Of a stretch of 5,352 bases of DNA, positions 1 to 4,935 are shown piece by piece. The notes under the pieces are model-generated. The model made no database searches. It had not been told where the DNA came from and was given only the letters and a program-made list of their open reading frames with translations. The first letter of the stretch is position 1, and each line of letters opens with the position of its first letter. The stretch is from Thermoplasmatales archaeon (GTDB lineage Archaea; Thermoplasmatota; E2; UBA202; DSCA01). Position numbers and translations under genes: made by a program. The stretch is from the NCBI GenBank assembly GCA_011049295.1, contig DSCA01000059.1:1-5352 (forward strand). The letters run 5' to 3'.

Positions 1-270
1 CATGATTTTGGTGATATGCTGGTGGATCATACTGCCAGTACTACCTTTGAGATTTGGAATTCGGGTGAGGGGACGTTGACCTATAGTTTGTCGGAGAGTT
101 GTGGCTGGGTGTCGGTGTCTCCGGCCAGTGGTACGTCTACGGGTGAGCATGATACTATTACGGTGACTGTGGATACCACGGGTCTGTCTCTGGGCTCTCA
201 TTCCTGCACTATTTCTATTTCTTCTGATGGGGGCAGCAGCACCTTCACCGTCACCGTGAACGTCACCGAT
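1..270 (+). other. BACON-like domain encoded with atypical T-ending codons
   Basis: This segment encodes one BACON-like repeat, beginning HDFGD at the window edge and ending with the strand TFTVTVNVT. Positions 1-228 use mostly T- and G-ending codons (agt, ggt, tct, act, gat), unlike the C-ending codons of the rest of the gene and the neighbouring genes. By direct count, codons 1-76 have 40 T, 27 G, 9 C and 0 A in third position. The switch falls about 12 codons before the end of the domain, so the compositional boundary is not exactly the domain boundary. BACON domains often occur in tandem, so further copies may lie upstream of the window; that is an inference. Confidence 0.65.
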
Positions 271-1506
271 GCAGACCTGGTGTCTCCCACCATCGCCAAC
301 ATCCTGGCCACCCCCGCCACCCAGGAGGCGGGAAACATGGTCAGGCTGTCCGCCAGGGTCACGGACAACGTGGGCGTGGGAAACGTATACCTGGTGGTGG
401 AATACCCCAACGGCTCTCTGTACAACATCTCCATCACCGGATATAAAACCGGCTCCACCTATTACTACGAGTACACCTATCCCCTGCTGGGAACCTACAA
501 CTTCAGCTTCTACGCCGTGGACACCTCCGGCAACGGCAAAACCTCGGCGACCCGGTCCTTCGTCATAGAGGATACCACCCCGCCCGTCATCGACGACATT
601 TCCGCTACTCCCAACCCGGTGGCCTACGGCGGCACCATCAACATCTCCGCCACCGTCACCGATTTCATGGGGATAGCCGCCCTGCACCTGGAAATCACCC
701 ATCCCGACGACTCCGTGGACAACGTCACCGTCACCGGAAATCTGGCCGGCGAGTCCACCTACTACTACCGGCATTCCTTCGACGAGCTGGGCACCTACGA
801 GTACGCCTTCTACGCCGTGGACACCACCGGCAACGGCTACACCTCCCCCCTGCGCACCTTCACCGTGCAGGACAAGACCCCGCCCCAGGTAGAGGTCGTC
901 TACCCCGACGGCGGGGAATACGTCTCCGGCAAGGTGCTTGTGGAGTGGAACGTCACCGACAACTATGATGACCCGGAGGACCTCACGGTCACCCTCAAGT
1001 ACAGTGCCGACAACGGGGCCTCCTGGCAAAACATAGCCTCCGACCTGGACAACCTCGGCGAATACGAATGGGACACCACCGGGCTGGCCGATGGAACCCG
1101 ATACCGGGTCAAGGTGAACGTGTACGATACCACCGGCAACATGGGCACCGACATCTCGGATGCCTCCTTCACCGTGGACAACACCGCCCCCTCCCTTTCC
1201 CTGCAGAAGCCGACCCCCGGAACCCTGTACATGTTTGACCGGGAGGTCATGCCCCTCCTCCTGCGGGACAAGGCGGTAATCGTGGGGGCCATAACGGTGA
1301 TTGTGGAGGCCAGCGACGCCATGTCGGGAGTGCGGAACGTGGAGTTCATGGTGGACGGAGGGAGCAAATTCGTGGACAGCACCACACCCTACGAATGGGA
1401 GTGGGATGAGACCGCCTTCGGTGCCCACACCCTGACCGTGGTGGTCACCGACAGAGCCGGCAACACGGCCCGGGAAACCGTAGAGGTCAAGGTCTACAAC
1501 ATCTGA
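1..1506 (+). CDS. Secreted/surface multidomain protein, BACON plus Ig-like domains (5' end missing)
   Basis: The frame is open at the left window edge, so the true start and any signal peptide lie outside; 501 residues are visible, ending at TGA 1504-1506. Numbering from the first visible Met (16), domains run as follows. Residues 1-85 are a BACON-like beta-sandwich (FEIWNSGEGTLTYSLSES, WVSVSP, then a Ser/Thr-rich stretch). Residues 91-186 and 190-286 are two related Ig-like repeats, each ending in FYAVDT.GNG.TS. Residues 289-389 are a third Ig/FN3-like domain, and about 391-496 a terminal Ig-like domain with LYMFDRE and DAMSGVRNVEF motifs. Such domains mediate adhesion or glycan/protein binding at the cell surface. 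There is no C-terminal membrane helix or sorting motif, so anchoring, if any, is N-terminal. Several N-x-S/T sequons could carry N-glycans. Codon usage switches sharply near position 230. Precise function is unknown. The gene converges on rpl11. Confidence 0.82.
   Translation, partial: HDFGDMLVDHTASTTFEIWNSGEGTLTYSLSESCGWVSVSPASGTSTGEHDTITVTVDTTGLSLGSHSCTISISSDGGSSTFTVTVNVTDADLVSPTIANILATPATQEAGNMVRLSARVTDNVGVGNVYLVVEYPNGSLYNISITGYKTGSTYYYEYTYPLLGTYNFSFYAVDTSGNGKTSATRSFVIEDTTPPVIDDISATPNPVAYGGTINISATVTDFMGIAALHLEITHPDDSVDNVTVTGNLAGESTYYYRHSFDELGTYEYAFYAVDTTGNGYTSPLRTFTVQDKTPPQVEVVYPDGGEYVSGKVLVEWNVTDNYDDPEDLTVTLKYSADNGASWQNIASDLDNLGEYEWDTTGLADGTRYRVKVNVYDTTGNMGTDISDASFTVDNTAPSLSLQKPTPGTLYMFDREVMPLLLRDKAVIVGAITVIVEASDAMSGVRNVEFMVDGGSKFVDSTTPYEWEWDETAFGAHTLTVVVTDRAGNTARETVEVKVYNI
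286..873 (+). repeat. Tandem pair of 99-100-residue Ig-like repeats
   Basis: Unit 1 is about 286-573 and unit 2 about 583-873. Both units have the same skeleton: P..I..I.ATP, then ..VTD..G, then STYYY (TGSTYYY / GESTYYY), LGTY, and FYAVDT.GNG.TS. Nucleotides 507-525 are identical to 807-825, and with one mismatch the match continues to 537/837, at an exact 300-bp offset. One residue of length difference sits before the STYYY motif. The pair looks like an intragenic duplication that has since diverged in its first half. The following domain (from about 880) keeps only the P-P linker and DTTGN motif, so it is a more distant relative. Confidence 0.75.
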
Positions 1507-1644
1507 GGGCCAAAAAAGCCATCCACCCTCTTCCCTTTTCTCTCCATTTCATTTTCCATTCTGTTTTTACGATTGGAAAAAGATTGAAAATTTGGGGAAA
1601 AAGTATGGGAAAAGACGGACCCCCTCACGGGCCCGGTTGCCCGA
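1507..1644. terminator. Convergent intergenic spacer with likely bidirectional termination tracts
   Basis: This 138-bp spacer lies between the stop of the surface-protein gene and the stop of rpl11. The + strand is pyrimidine-rich from about 1527 to 1568, ending in TTTTT at 1564-1568, which suits termination of rightward transcripts. From 1571 to 1616 the + strand is purine-rich (runs of AAAAA, GAAAA, GGGGAAAAA), so the minus-strand transcript leaving rpl11 reads several T-runs. Archaeal RNA polymerase commonly terminates at T-rich tracts without a strong hairpin. A small GC hairpin (CGGGC 1628-1632 with GCCCG 1639-1643) lies just beyond the rpl11 stop, 5' of those T-runs on the minus strand. 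I see no gene in the spacer. Confidence 0.6.
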
Positions 1645-2121
1645 CTATTTGAACAGGTCGTCGTAAACCCCGTCGTCTATCTCCCTCTGCACGTCCCTGG
1701 GGTTCTTGTTGTCCACCTTGATGCCCATGGAGACACAGGTTCCCACCACCTCCTTGGCCCTTGCCTTGGGGCTTTTGCCCTGCAGGCTGTCCTTTTTCAT
1801 GGCGGCGATGTCCATGACGTCCTGCATGCTGATGGTGCCCACCTTGCGCTCCCGGGGCTCCGGGGAGCCCTTCTCCTTGCCCGCCCGCTTGAGAATCAGG
1901 GCCGATGCGGGGGGGGTCCCCACCTCGATGCTGTATTTTTTGCTCACCGGGTCGATGGTGATTTTGACCGGCACCGTGGTGCCCTGAAAGTCAGCGGTTA
2001 CCTCGTTTATCTTGTTCACAATTTCCACGATGTTTACGCCGTGGGGTCCCAGCGCGGGCCCGATGGGCGGGCCGGCGGACGCCTTTCCCCCCTCGACCAG
2101 TACTTCCACTATCTCTGGCAT
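1645..2121 (-). CDS. rpl11: Large-subunit ribosomal protein L11 (uL11)
   Basis: L11 binds the GTPase-associated centre of 23S rRNA and, with the L10/L12 stalk, helps recruit and activate translational GTPases. The protein has 158 residues, about the usual length for archaeal L11. The N-terminal domain carries the hallmark PPIGPALGPHGVNI (residues 18-31) with VNKINE next to it. The C-terminal rRNA-binding domain spans about 68-140 (TPPASALILK, then KVGTISMQDVMDIAAMKK, then VVGTCVSMGI). The ATG at 2121 is 2 nt after the spt5 stop. It has the strongest SD in the operon: GGAGG (complement of 2129-2133), 7 nt from the start and inside the last spt5 codons. It is the last gene of the operon; rpl1, rpl10 and rpl12 do not follow. 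A run of eight C (coding strand, 1909-1916) encodes part of VGTPPASA, and the frame is intact across it. Confidence 0.97.
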   Translation of the reverse strand: MPEIVEVLVEGGKASAGPPIGPALGPHGVNIVEIVNKINEVTADFQGTTVPVKITIDPVSKKYSIEVGTPPASALILKRAGKEKGSPEPRERKVGTISMQDVMDIAAMKKDSLQGKSPKARAKEVVGTCVSMGIKVDNKNPRDVQREIDDGVYDDLFK

Positions 2122-2123
2122 GT

Positions 2124-2582
2124 TTATTCCTCCTTTTTCTTGAGTACTCTTACCTGCTCTCCCCGGACGGTGATGGGAATGGGGACCATGGCCTCCAGCA
2201 ACTCCACCGTTATTTCCTCCTTGGCGTCGTCGATGCGGGTGACCTTGGCCTTCTCCCCCTTGAAGGGTCCGGAGACCAGTTCAATGATGTTGCCCTCCTC
2301 CACGTTGGCCACGGCGGAGGGTGGAAACAGGAAATGCTCGATTTCTTCAAAGGGAACCGTGTCCTCCAGGGTATCCCGGGCGTACTTCATGTGCCGAATC
2401 ATCTTTTTGATGGCATCTACGTCGAAACCCTCCACAAAGATGTAGCCCCGCAGCTCCCGGGGGGCCAGAATGGACAGCACGTCCGCTCCCTCCTTCTTCA
2501 CCATCTTGTACAGCATGTTGGCCACGTTTTCTTCCTGGCCTACCTGCGTTTTAACCACGAAAATCTTGCTGTCCTGGTCCAT
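2124..2582 (-). CDS. spt5: Transcription elongation factor Spt5 (archaeal NusG)
   Basis: Spt5 with Spt4 clamps RNA polymerase over the DNA cleft and raises processivity; its KOW domain can also contact the ribosome. From the ATG at 2582 the protein has 152 residues, a normal archaeal length. The NGN domain covers about 5-85 (KIFVVKTQVGQEENVA, LRGYIFVE at 44-51, VPFEEIEHFL). The KOW domain covers about 94-148 (VEEGNIIELVSGPFKGEKAKV), and a Lys/Glu-rich tail follows. A TTG at 2609 would add nine residues but would overlap secE, and the added residues are not family-like, so ATG 2582 is preferred. That ATG lies 4 nt after the secE stop and has only a weak G-rich upstream match, which suggests translational coupling. 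No extra KOW repeats are present, as expected for archaea. Confidence 0.96.
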   Translation of the reverse strand: MDQDSKIFVVKTQVGQEENVANMLYKMVKKEGADVLSILAPRELRGYIFVEGFDVDAIKKMIRHMKYARDTLEDTVPFEEIEHFLFPPSAVANVEEGNIIELVSGPFKGEKAKVTRIDDAKEEITVELLEAMVPIPITVRGEQVRVLKKKEE

Positions 2583-2586
2583 GGTG

Positions 2587-2829
2587 TCAAAGCCCCAGCA
2601 GCTCTCCAATCCAGGGGGCTACCTGGGTGGCCAGCAGATAGATGACGAAGCCGATGACTCCGATGACCACGATGCCGATGGCTGCCATCTGGGAGGTGCG
2701 CACGTATTCCTCGGAGTCCGGATTGCGGGCCATCTTGAGCACGCGGCCGTACTTGCCCTTGCCCACGCGCTCGGTTCGTTTCTCAATGTTGTGCTGGATT
2801 TCCCAGGCCCTGTCGATGGTTTTTCCCAT
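2587..2829 (-). CDS. secE: Preprotein translocase subunit SecE (Sec61 gamma)
   Basis: SecE is the small clamp subunit of the SecYEG/Sec61 channel in the cytoplasmic membrane. The protein has 80 residues with one C-terminal membrane span at about 48-67 (MAAIGIVVIGVIGFVIYLLA). It is preceded by an amphipathic stretch with the family's conserved pattern VLKMARNPDSEEY (30-42). About 25 N-terminal charged residues extend beyond the minimal archaeal SecE. Topology is predicted as N-terminus inside. The ATG at 2829 comes 2 nt after the ftsZ TAA (TAA-CC-ATG). I see no SD in the preceding 25 nt, so initiation probably depends on ribosomes terminating on ftsZ. Its position directly upstream of spt5/nusG is widely conserved in bacteria and archaea and supports the identification. 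Confidence 0.94.
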   Translation of the reverse strand: MGKTIDRAWEIQHNIEKRTERVGKGKYGRVLKMARNPDSEEYVRTSQMAAIGIVVIGVIGFVIYLLATQVAPWIGELLGL

Positions 2830-2831
2830 GG

Positions 2832-3953
2832 TTATCGGATGACGTCTATACCGTGCTCTCTGCGGGCTTCAGCATCTGCCTGTGAATGGGGGCCCAGAAT
2901 CTGCTTGGACTTGACCCCGGTGACCACCAGCATGACCTTGATTTCCCGTTTCAGGCTGGGGTCGATGGAGGTACCCCAGATGATGGAGGCATCGGGGTTG
3001 ATGCGTGAATACAGCTCCTCTACCACGCCCTCCGCCTCCTTGATGGTCATCTCTTCGCCGCCAATCACGTTGACCAGGGCTCCGGTGGCCTCGCTGATGT
3101 CTACGTCCAGCAGGGGCGAGGAGAGCGCCTCGGTGACCGCGTCGGTGGCCCGGTTCTCGGAGTCCGATTCGCCTATGCCAATCATGGCCACGCCGCCCCG
3201 CTCCATGATGGTCCGCAGGTCGGCAAAGTCCAGGTTTATCAGGCCGGGCTTGGTGATCATTTCCGTGATGCCCTTGATGCTGCGCATGAGAATCTCATCT
3301 GCCATCTTGAAGGCAGCGTTCAGGGGCATGCGGGGAGCCACGTCCAGCAGCCGGTCGTTGGGAATGACGATGACCGTGTCGCAGACGTCCCGCAGCCGGG
3401 CCAGGCCCATCTCTGCGTTCTCCCGGCGAATCCGTCCCTCCACGCTGAAGGGCAGGGTGACAATGGCGATGGTCAGCGCTCCGTCCTCCCGGGCCTGCTT
3501 GGCCACCACCGGGGCCGAGCCGGTGCCGGTGCCCCCGCCCAGACCGCAGGTGACGAACACCATGTCGGCTCCCTCGATTCTGCGTCGAATCTGCTCCTCA
3601 CTCTCCATGGCGGCCTCCTTGCCCTTCTGGGGAAGCGAGCCGGCGCCGAACCCCTTGGTGATGTGCCGGCCGATGAGCAGCTTGTTGGGCACCCGGGCGT
3701 ACAGCAGGTGCTGGGCATCCGTGTTCAGGGCCAGAAGCTCCGCCCCGTACACCTTGGCCTCCACGCACCGCTGGATGGTGTTGGTCCCGCCGCCCCCGCA
3801 GCCCACCACTTTTATGTTGGTGGTGAGGCCGGCCAGAACCTCTTCCAGTTCCCGGTTGCTTTTTTCCAGTTCATGCATTTCCTGTTCGTCCATGGCGATT
3901 TCTTGAGCATTATTATCGGCTCGTGACATTGCTTCTTCTACAATCTTTCTCAT
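2832..3953 (-). CDS. ftsZ: Cell division GTPase FtsZ (probably FtsZ1 type)
   Basis: FtsZ is a tubulin-family GTPase that polymerises at mid-cell into the division ring. From ATG 3953 the protein has 373 residues. The nucleotide-binding loop is GCGGGGTN (51-58), the tubulin signature GLGGGTGTGSAP covers 137-148, NDRLLD is at 199-204, and the T7 catalytic loop NLDFADL covers 240-246. The polymerisation and GTPase residues therefore look intact. Residues 1-45 form a charged, helix-prone extension rich in Glu (MDEQEMHELE...), as in other euryarchaeal FtsZ. The C-terminus is short, with no long linker. The 3953 start is supported by GGTGAT (complement of 3958-3963) 4 nt upstream; an in-frame ATG at 3929 is the alternative (365 residues). 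An open frame continues upstream to 4328 but is antisense to the next gene and not FtsZ-like. FtsZ1 assignment rests on neighbours secE-spt5-rpl11 and remembered family sequences. Confidence 0.97.
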   Translation of the reverse strand: MRKIVEEAMSRADNNAQEIAMDEQEMHELEKSNRELEEVLAGLTTNIKVVGCGGGGTNTIQRCVEAKVYGAELLALNTDAQHLLYARVPNKLLIGRHITKGFGAGSLPQKGKEAAMESEEQIRRRIEGADMVFVTCGLGGGTGTGSAPVVAKQAREDGALTIAIVTLPFSVEGRIRRENAEMGLARLRDVCDTVIVIPNDRLLDVAPRMPLNAAFKMADEILMRSIKGITEMITKPGLINLDFADLRTIMERGGVAMIGIGESDSENRATDAVTEALSSPLLDVDISEATGALVNVIGGEEMTIKEAEGVVEELYSRINPDASIIWGTSIDPSLKREIKVMLVVTGVKSKQILGPHSQADAEARREHGIDVIR

Positions 3954-3957
3954 TTTA

Positions 3958-3963
3958 ATCACC
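3958..3963 (-). promoter_or_regulatory. Shine-Dalgarno GGTGAT of ftsZ
   Basis: On the minus strand GGTGAT lies 4 nt before ATG 3953. It matches the usual archaeal 16S 3' end complement (GGAGGTGATC). It decides the start in favour of 3953 over the downstream in-frame ATG at 3929. Confidence 0.7.
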
Positions 3964-3983
3964 AGATTACACAGTAAAACAAC

Positions 3984-4003
3984 AACATTTATTAAAATGT
4001 TTT
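3984..4003 (-). promoter_or_regulatory. ftsZ operon promoter (BRE/TATA) with overlapping 18-bp dyad
   Basis: On the minus strand the sequence reads AAAACATTTTAATAAA, a TATA-like TTTTAATAA (3989-3997) with an A-rich BRE-like flank. A transcript starting about 25 nt downstream (near 3968) would have a leader of roughly 15 nt that includes the GGTGAT site. The same bases contain a perfect inverted repeat, aacattt-atta-aaatgtt (3984-4001), with 7-bp arms and a 4-bp centre. A protein bound there would compete with TBP/TFB, so it is a candidate operator. It could also be a chance product of AT-rich sequence. Confidence 0.5.
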
Positions 4004-4042
4004 GCTCCCGTTCTCCTAAAGCCTTTCCGGCGGCACAAAAGG

Positions 4043-4056
4043 AAAACGTTGTATAG
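4043..4056 (+). promoter_or_regulatory. Promoter of the PH-protein/tRNA methyltransferase operon
   Basis: AAAACGTTGTATAG on the + strand resembles the oppositely oriented ftsZ promoter element (shared AAAACnTTnTA). With the TATA-like GTATAG at 4051-4056, transcription would start about 25 nt downstream, at or next to GTG 4078. That implies a leaderless mRNA, which fits the lack of any SD before this start. Confidence 0.45.
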
Positions 4057-4077
4057 GAGCATCTCATTATTTCGGTC

Positions 4078-4935
4078 GTGAAGCTGCGACTGCTGGAGGG
4101 AGAAAGGGTGGAAAAACGGCTGGTGCCCCACGTGCTGTCATTTGCCCCCCTCCACCTCCTGTGGTTGGCCCCGGTGGTCTGGGGCGTCTTCCTCCTCTGG
4201 CTGTACCACGCACCGGTGTGGAGGGACATCAATCTGGGCCTGGAGTCGGGCCTGGCCCCCCAGATTTGGCTGGTGGGGCTGGTGCTGATGGGCATCGTGG
4301 CCTCCCTGCTTTTCGTCCGCTGGCGCATCCTGATGGGCTACGCCGCGGTTATAGCCGCCGCCCTGGGCATGGCCTGGTACTGGGGCCTGTGGGACGCGGC
4401 CCGGGTGTTTTTTCCCGCCTACACCATCGCCCTCTTTCTGCTGGGCCTGCCCCTGGTGGAGGTCTACCGGCGCTCCCATCGCTACCTGCTCACCAACCTG
4501 CGCATCCATCTGCGGGGAGGCATCATCCTGGTCAAGGAGCGCAGCCTCCGCTACGAAAAAATAACCGACCTGGACGCCGCCCAGGGCCTGCTGGGCAAAC
4601 TCTTCGGATTCGGGACCATCATCCCCATCACCCCCTCCGGCTTCGGCATGGGAGACGACGAGGCCTTCGCCGGGGGCGGGGTGGAGGCGGCGCCCCGCAA
4701 GCGCCTGGGCTTTTTCGGCTTCGTGGGGGGCAGCCGGGGGGTGAACACGCCCCGGACCCGCAGCTTCTACGAGTTGCACGGCGTGCATCCCTACACGGAA
4801 ACCCGCAACCTGCTGGAAAACCTGGTGCAGCAGAACACCCTGGCTCCCTATCAGCGGCAGCAGCTGGAAATCCAGCAGGAGATCCTGAACGCCCTCAGAG
4901 GCAATCACCAGCCCCCGGAAGAGCCCAGAGAATGA
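4078..4935 (+). CDS. Four-span membrane protein with bacterial-type PH (DUF304-like) domain
   Basis: The protein has 285 residues from GTG 4078. An in-frame TAG at 4054-4056 prevents an earlier start, and no SD is visible, fitting leaderless translation. Four hydrophobic segments are seen at about 22-42, 63-80, 84-105 and 110-129. A cytoplasmic bPH2-like domain follows at about 135-250, with YLLTNLRIHLRGGIILVKER at 136-155, LRYEKITDLDAAQGLLGKLFGFGTI at 157-181 in two strands and a turn, and the closing strand/helix SFYELHGVHPYTETRNLLENL. Between TIIPIT and SFYELHGV lies a Gly-rich insertion (about 186-228). The C-terminal tail (251-285) is a Gln-rich helix followed by a Pro/Glu-rich end. Substrate and role are unknown; family members are membrane proteins without established enzymatic activity. 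It is divergent from ftsZ and overlaps the next gene by ATGA, so the two are co-transcribed and probably coupled. Confidence 0.83.
   Translation: MKLRLLEGERVEKRLVPHVLSFAPLHLLWLAPVVWGVFLLWLYHAPVWRDINLGLESGLAPQIWLVGLVLMGIVASLLFVRWRILMGYAAVIAAALGMAWYWGLWDAARVFFPAYTIALFLLGLPLVEVYRRSHRYLLTNLRIHLRGGIILVKERSLRYEKITDLDAAQGLLGKLFGFGTIIPITPSGFGMGDDEAFAGGGVEAAPRKRLGFFGFVGGSRGVNTPRTRSFYELHGVHPYTETRNLLENLVQQNTLAPYQRQQLEIQQEILNALRGNHQPPEEPRE

Noticed and set aside
963..1385. A 140-codon minus-strand frame within the surface-protein gene
   Set aside because: Antisense to clear Ig-like domains; Ser/Arg-rich composition without motifs and no plausible promoter.
1628..1643. GC hairpin after rpl11 as an intrinsic terminator or small RNA
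   Set aside because: The stem is only 5 bp and the T-runs start more than 10 nt away. I treat it as at most an accessory to the T-rich termination tracts, not a separate RNA gene.
2583..2609. Earlier TTG start for spt5 adding nine residues
   Set aside because: It would overlap the end of secE, and the added residues are not family-like. ATG 2582 gives a normal 152-residue protein 4 nt after the secE stop.
2470..3906. A 478-codon open frame on the + strand antisense to ftsZ, secE and spt5
   Set aside because: It spans the reverse complement of three well-recognised genes, its translation is Ser/Met/Arg-rich low complexity without domain motifs, and it arises from high-GC coding sequence on the other strand.
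4024..4045. TTTCC/GGAAA inverted repeat in the divergent region
   Set aside because: Arms of only 5 bp separated by 12 bases are expected by chance and match neither predicted promoter element.
3954..4328. Upstream extension of the ftsZ frame by 125 codons
   Set aside because: It crosses the divergent promoter region and lies antisense to the PH-protein gene. The extra residues do not resemble FtsZ, and the start at 3953 has a GGTGAT site and family-like N-terminus.
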